DNA from: an uncultured Bacteroidales bacterium
Lineage (GTDB): Bacteria > Bacteroidota > Bacteroidia > Bacteroidales > UBA932
Assembly (NCBI GenBank): GCA_902491795.1
Contig: CABUIX010000033.1
Location: 1 to 24,064, forward strand
Direction: 5' to 3'
Length of the DNA: 24,064 nucleotides
A model generated the notes under the pieces. That model searched no databases, was not told where the DNA came from, and saw only the letters and a list, made by a program, of their open reading frames with translations. The translations under genes and the position numbers were made by a program. This document shows, in pieces, positions 8,495 to 16,327 of the stretch (positions are counted from its first letter, which is position 1; each line of letters starts with the position of its first letter).

Positions 8495-10522
8495 CTATTT
8501 TTTGTTCGTTTTGGTCTTGGGATATACCACGCGTTCGTGGTTCAGTTGCGCAAGATATTGTTTTAGAGTTTCTTTTACTGTATTGAGTTCACTGATGGTA
8601 ATTTCCGCCTCATCAAACTGTCCTTCGGCCATCTTGCCCGCCACAATGCGCTCGACAAAGTCGGAATACGCCTGCTGGGTGTTGGCCTTGAGAGTACGGG
8701 AAGCCGCCTCGATGCTGTCACAAAGCATAAGGATTATCTGTGCACGGGTCTTGGGTTTCACTCCTGGATAGGAGAATTCAGCTTTCTGGGACGGATCGCC
8801 TCCTTCCTTGAGGAACTTGTCGTAAAAATAACTTACCACAGTGGTTCCGTGATGGGTCACAATGAAGTCGACAAGAGCTTTGGGGAGACGGTTCTTCCTG
8901 GCAATCTCGACACCGTCGGACACATGGCGGATTATGTCATGCGCACTCTGCAGCGGTGACAGGCCCGTATGGTATTTGTGTTCCTCGTCATCCTTGGGCA
9001 CGATGAACTCATTCTCCACAAAGCACAGCGGGTTGTTCATCTTGCCTATGTCGTGGTAAAGCGCTCCGGCGCGTACCAGTTCAGGATTGACACCGACCGC
9101 CCTCGCCACAAAATCGGCCATGTTCATGACCTGGAGAGAATGCTGGAATGTACCGGGCGCCTTCTGTTCAAGTTCGCGGATAAGCGAGTTCGAAGTGTCG
9201 CTGAGCTCAATGAGCCGTGAATCCGAAACGAGATTGAAAAGTCTCTCGAACAGATATGTCAGCGGATATCCTGCGACAGTCAGCATGGATCCTATGAAGA
9301 GGCTGAACAGGGCCGACCATACATTGCCGGCCACAAGATCTGCGCCTCTGAATCCGAGGTAGAGCAAGGCCAGCACCCCGAACGTGATTGCAGCCGCGAT
9401 AAACTGGCGCCAGCCCTGCTGGAAAAATTTGAACAGGTACAGCACCACAAGCCCCGCAACAAAGAACATCACGAACAGAACGGCTCCGTCATGGCTGAAT
9501 AGCAGCAGCGGTGAGAGCATCGCGACATAAAGCGGCACAACCTTCCTGACAGGCAGGAAAGTCTGCATCATCAGGGCAGAAAGCGTGAAGGGAACAGCAT
9601 AAATAAGGTGCTCGTTGGCCTTGAGAAGCAAAAGGGTCATGACCGCGAACAGCAGGAAAACCAGCAGCATGTAAGGATAGCGTGTATCCTTGAATATCTC
9701 CGGGCAACTGAAAAATATGACGAAATACAGCAGCAGGACAAGTGCCGCCGCAATCACTATATTACCGAGAATTATCAGCGCCGGAGGACCAAGATAGCCG
9801 ACGTTGGCCTCAAACTCCCTCTTGTAGGAATCAAGCATCTGCTCAATTTCGGCCGTCACAATCTCTCCCTGCGAAACAATGAGCTGCCCCGCCGTCACAT
9901 ATCCGGAAGTCGGAGAGAACCCGCCTCCTGATTCTTCATGGACCAGTTCGGTAGTCTGCTGGTCAAAGACGAGATTGGGTACAATGAGGTCATAGACACC
10001 GTTCTTCCTCAGAAGCGAATCGACATTGAGCCTGGTCATGCCGCTGAGATCCGAAAGCAGTTTGTCTCTCGCGGCGGAAACGCTGTATACCTCAGTCACG
10101 GGATATTTTACGGCCCTCTTGTTCTTCTGGACATAGATGACCTCCGATTCGGGCACATCATCCTGACTCCGGCTCCTGTCAGCCATTATTCCCTTCGCGT
10201 AGATGGAGCGCACTTCGGACACGACAGCATTGCGAAGACTTCCCAGAGGCAGCCTCTCTATGGAACTGATTGCCTTGGCGCTCGTCTCCTCGGAATACCT
10301 GTAGTACGGGATTGGCGAACCGGAAGAATTGTTCCGCTCCTCACGTATCTGGTCGTCCGTCTTGTATATCGGGAAATCGAACTGGGCAAAAAGTGTCTCA
10401 TATTTCCACTCCCGTCCCTTCCTGTAGTCGTAGGGGAACTTTGAGTTCTTCGGCATCAGGAATACGATTATCAGGAATATGACTGCCAGAGGAAGAATCC
10501 TGGCCACTATGTCTCTTCTCAT
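8495..10522 (-). CDS. 7TM-HD family phosphohydrolase (PgpH/YqfF-like)
   Basis: This 675-residue membrane protein has the order typical of the 7TMR-HD family. A first membrane helix (about 9-23) is followed by an extracytoplasmic 7TMR-HDED domain (about 24-240), about seven helices between 246 and 430, and a cytoplasmic HD domain (about 455-625). Metal-ligand candidates are H461 (GTFQHSLQV), the H490-D491 pair in YHDIGK, H557/H558 in THHGT and D602 in LCDSIEAA. In Firmicutes the family member PgpH hydrolyses cyclic di-AMP, so a cyclic-dinucleotide phosphodiesterase role is the best guess; the substrate here is untested. The gene starts 7 bp after the dehydrogenase stop and ends 2 bp before tig, indicating one operon. 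Confidence 0.92.
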   Translation of the reverse strand: MRRDIVARILPLAVIFLIIVFLMPKNSKFPYDYRKGREWKYETLFAQFDFPIYKTDDQIREERNNSSGSPIPYYRYSEETSAKAISSIERLPLGSLRNAVVSEVRSIYAKGIMADRSRSQDDVPESEVIYVQKNKRAVKYPVTEVYSVSAARDKLLSDLSGMTRLNVDSLLRKNGVYDLIVPNLVFDQQTTELVHEESGGGFSPTSGYVTAGQLIVSQGEIVTAEIEQMLDSYKREFEANVGYLGPPALIILGNIVIAAALVLLLYFVIFFSCPEIFKDTRYPYMLLVFLLFAVMTLLLLKANEHLIYAVPFTLSALMMQTFLPVRKVVPLYVAMLSPLLLFSHDGAVLFVMFFVAGLVVLYLFKFFQQGWRQFIAAAITFGVLALLYLGFRGADLVAGNVWSALFSLFIGSMLTVAGYPLTYLFERLFNLVSDSRLIELSDTSNSLIRELEQKAPGTFQHSLQVMNMADFVARAVGVNPELVRAGALYHDIGKMNNPLCFVENEFIVPKDDEEHKYHTGLSPLQSAHDIIRHVSDGVEIARKNRLPKALVDFIVTHHGTTVVSYFYDKFLKEGGDPSQKAEFSYPGVKPKTRAQIILMLCDSIEAASRTLKANTQQAYSDFVERIVAGKMAEGQFDEAEITISELNTVKETLKQYLAQLNHERVVYPKTKTNKK

Positions 10523-10529
10523 GACTGTG

Positions 10530-11342
10530 CTATTTGAACGGGCTTCCCGCCTCTCTGGCGATATAAGAATATGTCAGTTTGTCCGTAAGCCTTGGGAAAA
10601 GCCTGTGAGCCAGGACAGTCGCCTTTCCGAGAGCGGTAAGTATAACCTCTGAACGGCGCCGGCGAAGCGCTTTTGCCAATTTTTCCGCCACGGCCTCGGC
10701 ACTCATGAGCTTGCCCTCCTCAAGAGGAGTCTCACCCTGCGGCGAACCGTCGGCAGTCAAGGCAGCATTGCGGACATTCGATGAAGTATAGCCAGGGGCG
10801 AAAACGAGCACATTGAGCCCGTCTTTAAGATGCTCGATTCTCAACGTGTCAAGAAAACCGCGCACTGCATATTTGGACGCGCTGTAGCCGGTACGTGCAG
10901 GCAATGCCGAATAACCGGCAATCGAAATCACTCCGACCACAGAACCCCTGCTCCTCAGAAGCCAGGGCAGCGCGTATTTCGTGCAGTTTACGGTTCCCCA
11001 GAAATTCACGTCCATCAGGGAATGAATCACCTTGAGGTCCAGATCCCTGAACATCGCACGCATCGATATTCCGGCATTGTTCACCAGAATGTCCACCCTT
11101 CCGAATCGTGCAACGGTCTGCTCAACCAGGTTTCTGCAGTCTTCTTCGACAGAAACGTCGCATTTGACACACAACACCCTTTCGGCAGGTGCGACGTCAT
11201 GGGCCAACTCCTGGAGTTTTCCGATGGAGCGTGCGGCCATCACCACCTTTGCACCTTCCTTCCCGAAAAGCCGGGCGGAAGCCAATCCGATACCGGAACT
11301 GGCTCCCGTCACGATTATCACCTTGTCTGTGAAGAAACTCAT
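10530..11342 (-). CDS. Short-chain dehydrogenase/reductase, possible 3-ketosphinganine reductase
   Basis: This 270-residue classical SDR has the NAD(P)-binding glycine motif TGASSGIG (12-19), the structural NNAG (88-91), N113, and the catalytic serine, tyrosine and lysine at S140, Y153 and K157 (YSASK). R38 after the second strand (MAARS) favours NADPH. The start overlaps the stop of the alpha-oxoamine synthase by ATGA, so the two proteins are made together. The usual partner of serine palmitoyltransferase is a reductase converting 3-ketosphinganine to sphinganine. Bacteroidota make sphingolipids, so that role is the leading inference. A more general acyl-chain ketoreductase role cannot be excluded. 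The extended C-terminal region (about 215-270) is basic and helical and may contact the membrane. Confidence 0.9.
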   Translation of the reverse strand: MSFFTDKVIIVTGASSGIGLASARLFGKEGAKVVMAARSIGKLQELAHDVAPAERVLCVKCDVSVEEDCRNLVEQTVARFGRVDILVNNAGISMRAMFRDLDLKVIHSLMDVNFWGTVNCTKYALPWLLRSRGSVVGVISIAGYSALPARTGYSASKYAVRGFLDTLRIEHLKDGLNVLVFAPGYTSSNVRNAALTADGSPQGETPLEEGKLMSAEAVAEKLAKALRRRRSEVILTALGKATVLAHRLFPRLTDKLTYSYIAREAGSPFK

Positions 11343-12601
11343 TCTATAGTCATCCCGGCAATGTCCTCTCCGTCATACTGTCCTGCATCGAGTTTTGCCT
11401 TGATTTCCTTGAAAGCGTTGAGTGTGTAGTTGACATCGTCCATGGTGTGGGCCGCAGTGGAAACAATGCGGAAAATCACCATGCCCTTGGGGATCACAGG
11501 ATAGATCACCATTGAGCAGAACACCCTGTAGTTCTCCCTGAGATCCTTGGCCATCTTCGTAGCCTGGGCAACGCCGCCGGCAATATGAACCGGAGTCACA
11601 CAGGCCTCGGCCTCACCGATATCGAATCCCTCCTTGCGGAAACCGTCCTGGATGGCATGGGTAATCGCCCAGCATTTCTTGCGGAGCTCGTCTCCCTCCG
11701 GAGAATCGATGATCTCCATACGCTTGATGTTGCCTTCAACAAAAGCCATAGGCAGTGACTTGGCATACATCTGCGAACGCAGGTTGGCACGCAGGTAATT
11801 GATGATGTAGTGAGGACCTGCAACAAAGCCTCCTATCGACGCCATTGACTTGGCAAAAGCTCCGATGTAGAGATCGACCTCGTCCATGCAGCCGAGTTGC
11901 TCTGAAGTTCCGCGTCCATGCTCACCGAGCAGGCCAAAGCCGTGGGCATCGTCTATCAGGATACGGAAACTGTACTTCTTCTTCAGGGCGGCAATCTTGT
12001 CGATGATGCCCATCGCACCGGTCATTCCGAATACACCTTCGGTGATGAGGAGCACTCCTCCGCCGCCTTCCTCAGCCACCTTGCATGCCCGTGCAAGAAC
12101 CTTCTCGCAGTCAGCAATGTCATTATGGCGATACTTGAATTTCTCACCGACATGCAGACGGATACCGTCAAGCAGGCAGGCGTGGCACTCTGCGTCATAG
12201 ACAATCACGTCATGGCGTGCCGTAAGAGCGTCAATGGTTGAGACGATTCCCTGATAACCGAAGTTGAACAGGAAGGCATCCTCCTTCTTCTCGAACTCTG
12301 CGAACATGTGCTCCAGCTTCTCGTGAAGGCGGGTGTGGCCTGTCATCATGCGGGCTCCCATCGGATAGGCAAGACCCCATTTGGCTGCGGCCTCGGCGTC
12401 AGCCTTGCGCACCTCGGGATGGTTTGCCAGTCCGAGGTAGTTGTTGAGACTCCAGTTGAGAACCGGAATGCCGTTGAATGTCATGTGAGGACCGAGCTCG
12501 CCTTCAAGACGGGGATACATGTAATAACCGAAACCCTGGTTGAAGTACTGCCCTATCGGGCCGCCGCTGTCCTTCTTTATTCTGTCAAAAATGTCCAACA
12601 T
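11339..12601 (-). CDS. Alpha-oxoamine synthase family PLP enzyme (serine palmitoyltransferase/KBL-like)
   Basis: This 420-residue fold-type I PLP enzyme condenses an amino acid with an acyl-CoA. Visible landmarks are NNYLGL (53-58), a glycine-rich MGARMMTG (81-88), H140 in the cofactor-stacking position (ECHAC), the DDAH motif (217-220) and the Schiff-base lysine K251 in AFAKSMASIGGF. The N-terminal segment with YYMYPRLEG (27-34 region) is longer than in 2-amino-3-ketobutyrate ligase or 8-amino-7-oxononanoate synthase. That favours a Bacteroidota serine-palmitoyltransferase-like subgroup. No biotin or threonine-degradation gene is nearby, and the coupled reductase downstream supports sphingoid-base synthesis. 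Substrates are inferred, not visible. It starts 11 bp after gyrB. Confidence 0.9.
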   Translation of the reverse strand: MLDIFDRIKKDSGGPIGQYFNQGFGYYMYPRLEGELGPHMTFNGIPVLNWSLNNYLGLANHPEVRKADAEAAAKWGLAYPMGARMMTGHTRLHEKLEHMFAEFEKKEDAFLFNFGYQGIVSTIDALTARHDVIVYDAECHACLLDGIRLHVGEKFKYRHNDIADCEKVLARACKVAEEGGGGVLLITEGVFGMTGAMGIIDKIAALKKKYSFRILIDDAHGFGLLGEHGRGTSEQLGCMDEVDLYIGAFAKSMASIGGFVAGPHYIINYLRANLRSQMYAKSLPMAFVEGNIKRMEIIDSPEGDELRKKCWAITHAIQDGFRKEGFDIGEAEACVTPVHIAGGVAQATKMAKDLRENYRVFCSMVIYPVIPKGMVIFRIVSTAAHTMDDVNYTLNAFKEIKAKLDAGQYDGEDIAGMTIE

Positions 12602-12612
12602 ATCAGTAAGTA

Positions 12613-14628
12613 TTAAGCGTCAATTTTAGCATAGTGAGCATTCTCCTCGATGAACTGGCGGCGAGGCGGTACGTCATCGCCCATCAGCATTGAGAACGTG
12701 CGCTCGGCCTGGGCCGCATTTTCAATGGTGATCTTCCTCAGGCGGCGCTTTGCAGGATTCATGGTGGTCTCCCACAACTGGTCCTCGGACATTTCGCCCA
12801 GACCCTTGTACCGCTGCACCGTGTAACCGCTGTCGGATCCCTTTCCGAGCTTGAGGGCAGCTTCCTCGCGCTGTTCTTCGGTCCAGCAGTAGATTTCCTC
12901 CTTGCCCTTCTTCACCAGATAGAGCGGAGGGGTAGCCAGATAGACATATCCGTTCTTGATGAGATCGAACATATAGCGGAAGAAGAATGTCAGGATGAGG
13001 CATGCTATGTGGGAGCCGTCGACATCGGCATCGGTCATGATCACGACCTTGTGATACCTGAGCTTGCTGAGGTCCATGTGCTTCTCACCCGTCTCGTCTT
13101 CCTGTGCCACCGTGACACCGAGAGCCGTGTAGATGTTGCGTATCTCCTCTGAATCGAAAGCCCTGTCACCTGCGGCCTTCTCGACATTCAGGATCTTTCC
13201 CCTCAAGGGAAGTATCGCCTGGGTATTGCGGTCACGCCCCTGCTTCGCGGTTCCACCCGCGGAATCACCCTCGACCAGGAAGAGCTCGCACTTCTCCGGA
13301 TCACGGTTTGAGCAGTCGGCAAGTTTGCCGGGCATTCCGCCTCCCGTCATATAGCCCTTGCGCTGAACCATTTCGCGGGCCTTGCGGGCGGCATTTCTCG
13401 CAGTTGCCGCAAGCACGATCTTCTCTATGATCAGCTTGGCTTCCTTGGGATGTTCCTCAAGATATGTCTCCATAGCCGAAGATGTGGCCTGTGAAACTGC
13501 AGAAGTAACTTCCGGATTTCCAAGCTTGGTCTTGGTCTGGCCTTCGAACTGAGGTTCAGCCACCTTCACGGAGATCACCGCGGTAAGTCCCTCCCTGAAA
13601 TCCTCGGGAGCAAGGTCTCCCTTGAACTTGTCCAGCAGCTTGTTCTTCTCGGCGTACTGCTTCAGTGAACGGCTGAGACCCATCTTGAAGCCCTGAAGGT
13701 GTGTTCCTCCCTCGATGGTGTTGATATTGTTGACGTATGAATATATCTTCTCGGAATACCCGTTGTTGTACTGCAGCGCGATGTCGATGGGAATCACCTT
13801 GTCGGAAGCCACGCATATCGGGTCAGGGATCAGAGTCTGCGCTCCCGCATCAAGGTATTCAATGAACTGGCTGAGTCCTTCGGTAGAATAGAAGACATCG
13901 GAACGGTAAACTTTCCTTCCGGTAGCCTTTGACTCTCCGGACGCCTCGTCAATCACGAACTCATCCACAAGTTCACGCCTGTCGGTAAGGGTGATTTTGA
14001 TGCCCTTGTTGAGGAATGAAAGCTCCCTCAGGCGGGCCGCCAGGGTATCATACTTGTACACGGTGGTCTGCGTGAAAATGGTCGGATCCGGATGGAAGGT
14101 GATTGTCGTGCCGGAATCATCCGCAGTCCCCGTAACCTCCACAGGTCCGAGAGGCTTGCCCTTGGAATACTTCTGCACGAATATCTTGCCCTCCCTGTGC
14201 ACCTCAGCGACCAGGCTGTCGGAAAGCGCGTTCACGCAGGACACACCCACACCATGAAGACCTCCGGAAACCTTGTAGCTCGACTTGCTGAACTTTCCTC
14301 CCGCATGAAGTACGGTCATGACGACCTCAAGAGCTGAACGGTGCTCCTTTTCGTGCATTCCGGTAGGGATTCCGCGCCCGTTGTCAACGACCCTGATGGA
14401 GTTGCCCTCAAGGATATCAACGTCAATTTTGTCGCAGAAACCGGCCATCGCCTCGTCTATGCTGTTGTCCACAACCTCATAGACAAGATGATGCAATCCA
14501 CGCTCGGAGATGTCACCGATATACATGGAAGGGCGCTTGCGCACGGCTTCAAGACCCTCAAGTACCTGTATGCTGTTGGCGGAATACTGCTCTTCCGCTC
14601 TTCTCATCACTTCTTCTTTCTCTGTCAT
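12613..14628 (-). CDS. gyrB: DNA gyrase subunit B
   Basis: This 671-residue type IIA topoisomerase subunit provides ATP-driven negative supercoiling together with GyrA, which is not in this window. The GHKL ATPase domain has E51 and N55 in YEVVDNSIDEA, DNGRGIP (82-88) and the lid GLHGVGVS (123-130). The TOPRIM domain has EGDSAGG (453-459) and the metal ligands of DADVDGSH (533-540), and QRYKGLGEM (605-613) follows. The TAKQGRDRNTQA stretch after EGDSAGG fits GyrB rather than ParE. The length matches short GyrB forms without the ~165-residue insertion of gammaproteobacteria. The chosen start is ATG 14628; M8 at 14607 is a possible alternative. Thirty-seven bases separate it from the barrel gene upstream, enough for its own promoter. 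Confidence 0.96.
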   Translation of the reverse strand: MTEKEEVMRRAEEQYSANSIQVLEGLEAVRKRPSMYIGDISERGLHHLVYEVVDNSIDEAMAGFCDKIDVDILEGNSIRVVDNGRGIPTGMHEKEHRSALEVVMTVLHAGGKFSKSSYKVSGGLHGVGVSCVNALSDSLVAEVHREGKIFVQKYSKGKPLGPVEVTGTADDSGTTITFHPDPTIFTQTTVYKYDTLAARLRELSFLNKGIKITLTDRRELVDEFVIDEASGESKATGRKVYRSDVFYSTEGLSQFIEYLDAGAQTLIPDPICVASDKVIPIDIALQYNNGYSEKIYSYVNNINTIEGGTHLQGFKMGLSRSLKQYAEKNKLLDKFKGDLAPEDFREGLTAVISVKVAEPQFEGQTKTKLGNPEVTSAVSQATSSAMETYLEEHPKEAKLIIEKIVLAATARNAARKAREMVQRKGYMTGGGMPGKLADCSNRDPEKCELFLVEGDSAGGTAKQGRDRNTQAILPLRGKILNVEKAAGDRAFDSEEIRNIYTALGVTVAQEDETGEKHMDLSKLRYHKVVIMTDADVDGSHIACLILTFFFRYMFDLIKNGYVYLATPPLYLVKKGKEEIYCWTEEQREEAALKLGKGSDSGYTVQRYKGLGEMSEDQLWETTMNPAKRRLRKITIENAAQAERTFSMLMGDDVPPRRQFIEENAHYAKIDA

Positions 14629-14648
14629 TTCTAAAACGAATAATCTTG

Positions 14649-14656
14649 CGAAGATA
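14649..14656 (-). promoter_or_regulatory. Candidate gyrB -7 promoter box
   Basis: On the minus strand TATCTTCG differs from the Bacteroidota -7 consensus TAnnTTTG at one position. It lies about 20 bases before the gyrB start, in the only gap longer than 11 bp within the minus-strand run. No convincing -33 element was seen at the usual spacing. Confidence 0.35.
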
Positions 14657-14665
14657 CTAAAAATA

Positions 14666-16327
14666 TTACAATTTCAGGAGAACACCGACGGTAATGTATG
14701 GCCCGGCCACGACATACCCGGGATGCTTTTCAATCTTCATGCCCAAAAGATTTCCGGCATTCATCCAGACACCCATCCTGCTGCTGAAGCGATACTCGAA
14801 ATTCAGCCCGAGATCAACATATCCCGGAACCTCGGAAAGGCTGCCGTTCAAAGCCCTGCGGGCCGTTGCTCCCTCAACGCTTATTCCGGCAAAAATTCTG
14901 CGCAGCCAGTTGTAGCGAAAACTGAAATCGCCGCTCAGGCCCGAAGGGGCAAACGCGTCGGCTGCCACATATTTTGTTACGTGCCTCCAGTCAAGTCCGG
15001 CTTCGGCATCAACCCTTTCAGAAATCCACTTCATGTCCAGAGAGGCGTACGCAATGTCGGCATCAACGAAGCTGATGCTCCTGAGATATTCGAGCGGCAT
15101 ACCGCTCCTGCTGCTGTAGCCGCCACGAAGATCATACTGGAAATGCCCGCCGATACGGCCTTCCATCCCGATGAAAGCCCCGATCTTCTCTCTGGCAGAA
15201 GTCGGCACAGGAGAAAGAGCCGAGTAAAAATGGTTGAAGGATTTCAGATCAAGAAGGCTCAGCACCTCACGGCCTCCGGAAACGCCTGCATAAGCCTTGG
15301 TCGATCCGGAGAACATGTCAACCGACACATTGACCGCAGGGGCAAAATTGAAATTGCCTGAAGTCCCGTCCCACAGGTAATCTATGTCAGCGCCTGCATC
15401 AAAATCAAAAGCTCCGAGACTGAATTCAACATGTGGCGTGATGACGGCATGGCTGACGGCCAGATCGGAATATCCGTAGGGATTGTCCAGGGACTCGTTC
15501 TCAAAATTGAAATCAAGAAGGAAGGCACTCTTGCCGTTCACGACAGGCCCAACAGACCCGTAGACACGGAGATTGTTCTCGAGCGAATTGAGTCTCTCCG
15601 GTACGGGCTGACCCTCCTGGGCGTACTTCTGAAGCTGCGAATTTGCGCCGAAATGGTATTCGGCACCGACAAGGTACGAGAAATATGTCCGGCTTTTCTC
15701 CGCTGAGGCGAGCTCCACCGATGCGTGACCGGAATTCAGCGAGTTGAGCATGAACACGTCATTCGGATCGGAAGCGCCAGTGAATATTCCGTCATAACCC
15801 AGGCTGAACCTCAAGTCGGCACCTCTCAGTATCCAGTGGCCGCCCAAATTCAGCTTGTCGGAAAAATCGTGGCCGTTGAACCCTCCTAGAGCCCCGCTTC
15901 CGTCGGCGGCCGCCGCCCTCTGAGCATAATTCCCGCAATAGCCACTGCCGTTGTTGGTCAGGCCAAGCGTGAAATTGTCTCTGTCGACAGCTGTCCAGTA
16001 CAGGTCGAGTACCGGACGCAGGGAATATCCGGCCCCGGCACGCAGAAGGAACCGGCTTCCGTCATAGGACATCGGGTCCGGAGTTATGCGTATTTCATAC
16101 GGAGTGAACTCGTATGACCCCCTGTACGGAGAATCAAAGACCGAGTAGTCGAAATTATAGTCAAACTCGTATAATGAGTCAGGGACCTGGGAGTCCACGC
16201 CAAGCTTCCGGAAATCGGAAAACTTGGTTTCATACTCGTTTGTCACCTGAACGCTCTGGTTGATCTGAGCAATGGCCGGAACGCCGCATGCAAGCAGGAC
16301 CGGCAGCATGAATCTAATTTTCATCAT
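14666..16327 (-). CDS. Outer-membrane beta-barrel protein, paired with the TPR protein
   Basis: This 553-residue protein has a signal peptide (hydrophobic 7-18, probable cleavage after AIA near residue 20). An acidic, tyrosine-rich periplasmic segment follows (about 22-80, with repeated F/Y-D-Y). The rest alternates polar and hydrophobic residues with many aromatic girdle positions, as in an outer-membrane barrel, and ends GVLLKL rather than in the usual aromatic residue. I see no TonB box or plug domain, so it is not a complete TonB-dependent receptor. From memory it resembles a conserved Bacteroidota barrel family whose mature N-terminus has a V-V-Y-P-D-type pattern; this is unverified. Its start lies 14 bp inside the TPR gene, so the two are translationally coupled and probably work together at the outer membrane. 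Substrate or cargo is unknown. Confidence 0.82.
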   Translation of the reverse strand: MMKIRFMLPVLLACGVPAIAQINQSVQVTNEYETKFSDFRKLGVDSQVPDSLYEFDYNFDYSVFDSPYRGSYEFTPYEIRITPDPMSYDGSRFLLRAGAGYSLRPVLDLYWTAVDRDNFTLGLTNNGSGYCGNYAQRAAAADGSGALGGFNGHDFSDKLNLGGHWILRGADLRFSLGYDGIFTGASDPNDVFMLNSLNSGHASVELASAEKSRTYFSYLVGAEYHFGANSQLQKYAQEGQPVPERLNSLENNLRVYGSVGPVVNGKSAFLLDFNFENESLDNPYGYSDLAVSHAVITPHVEFSLGAFDFDAGADIDYLWDGTSGNFNFAPAVNVSVDMFSGSTKAYAGVSGGREVLSLLDLKSFNHFYSALSPVPTSAREKIGAFIGMEGRIGGHFQYDLRGGYSSRSGMPLEYLRSISFVDADIAYASLDMKWISERVDAEAGLDWRHVTKYVAADAFAPSGLSGDFSFRYNWLRRIFAGISVEGATARRALNGSLSEVPGYVDLGLNFEYRFSSRMGVWMNAGNLLGMKIEKHPGYVVAGPYITVGVLLKL

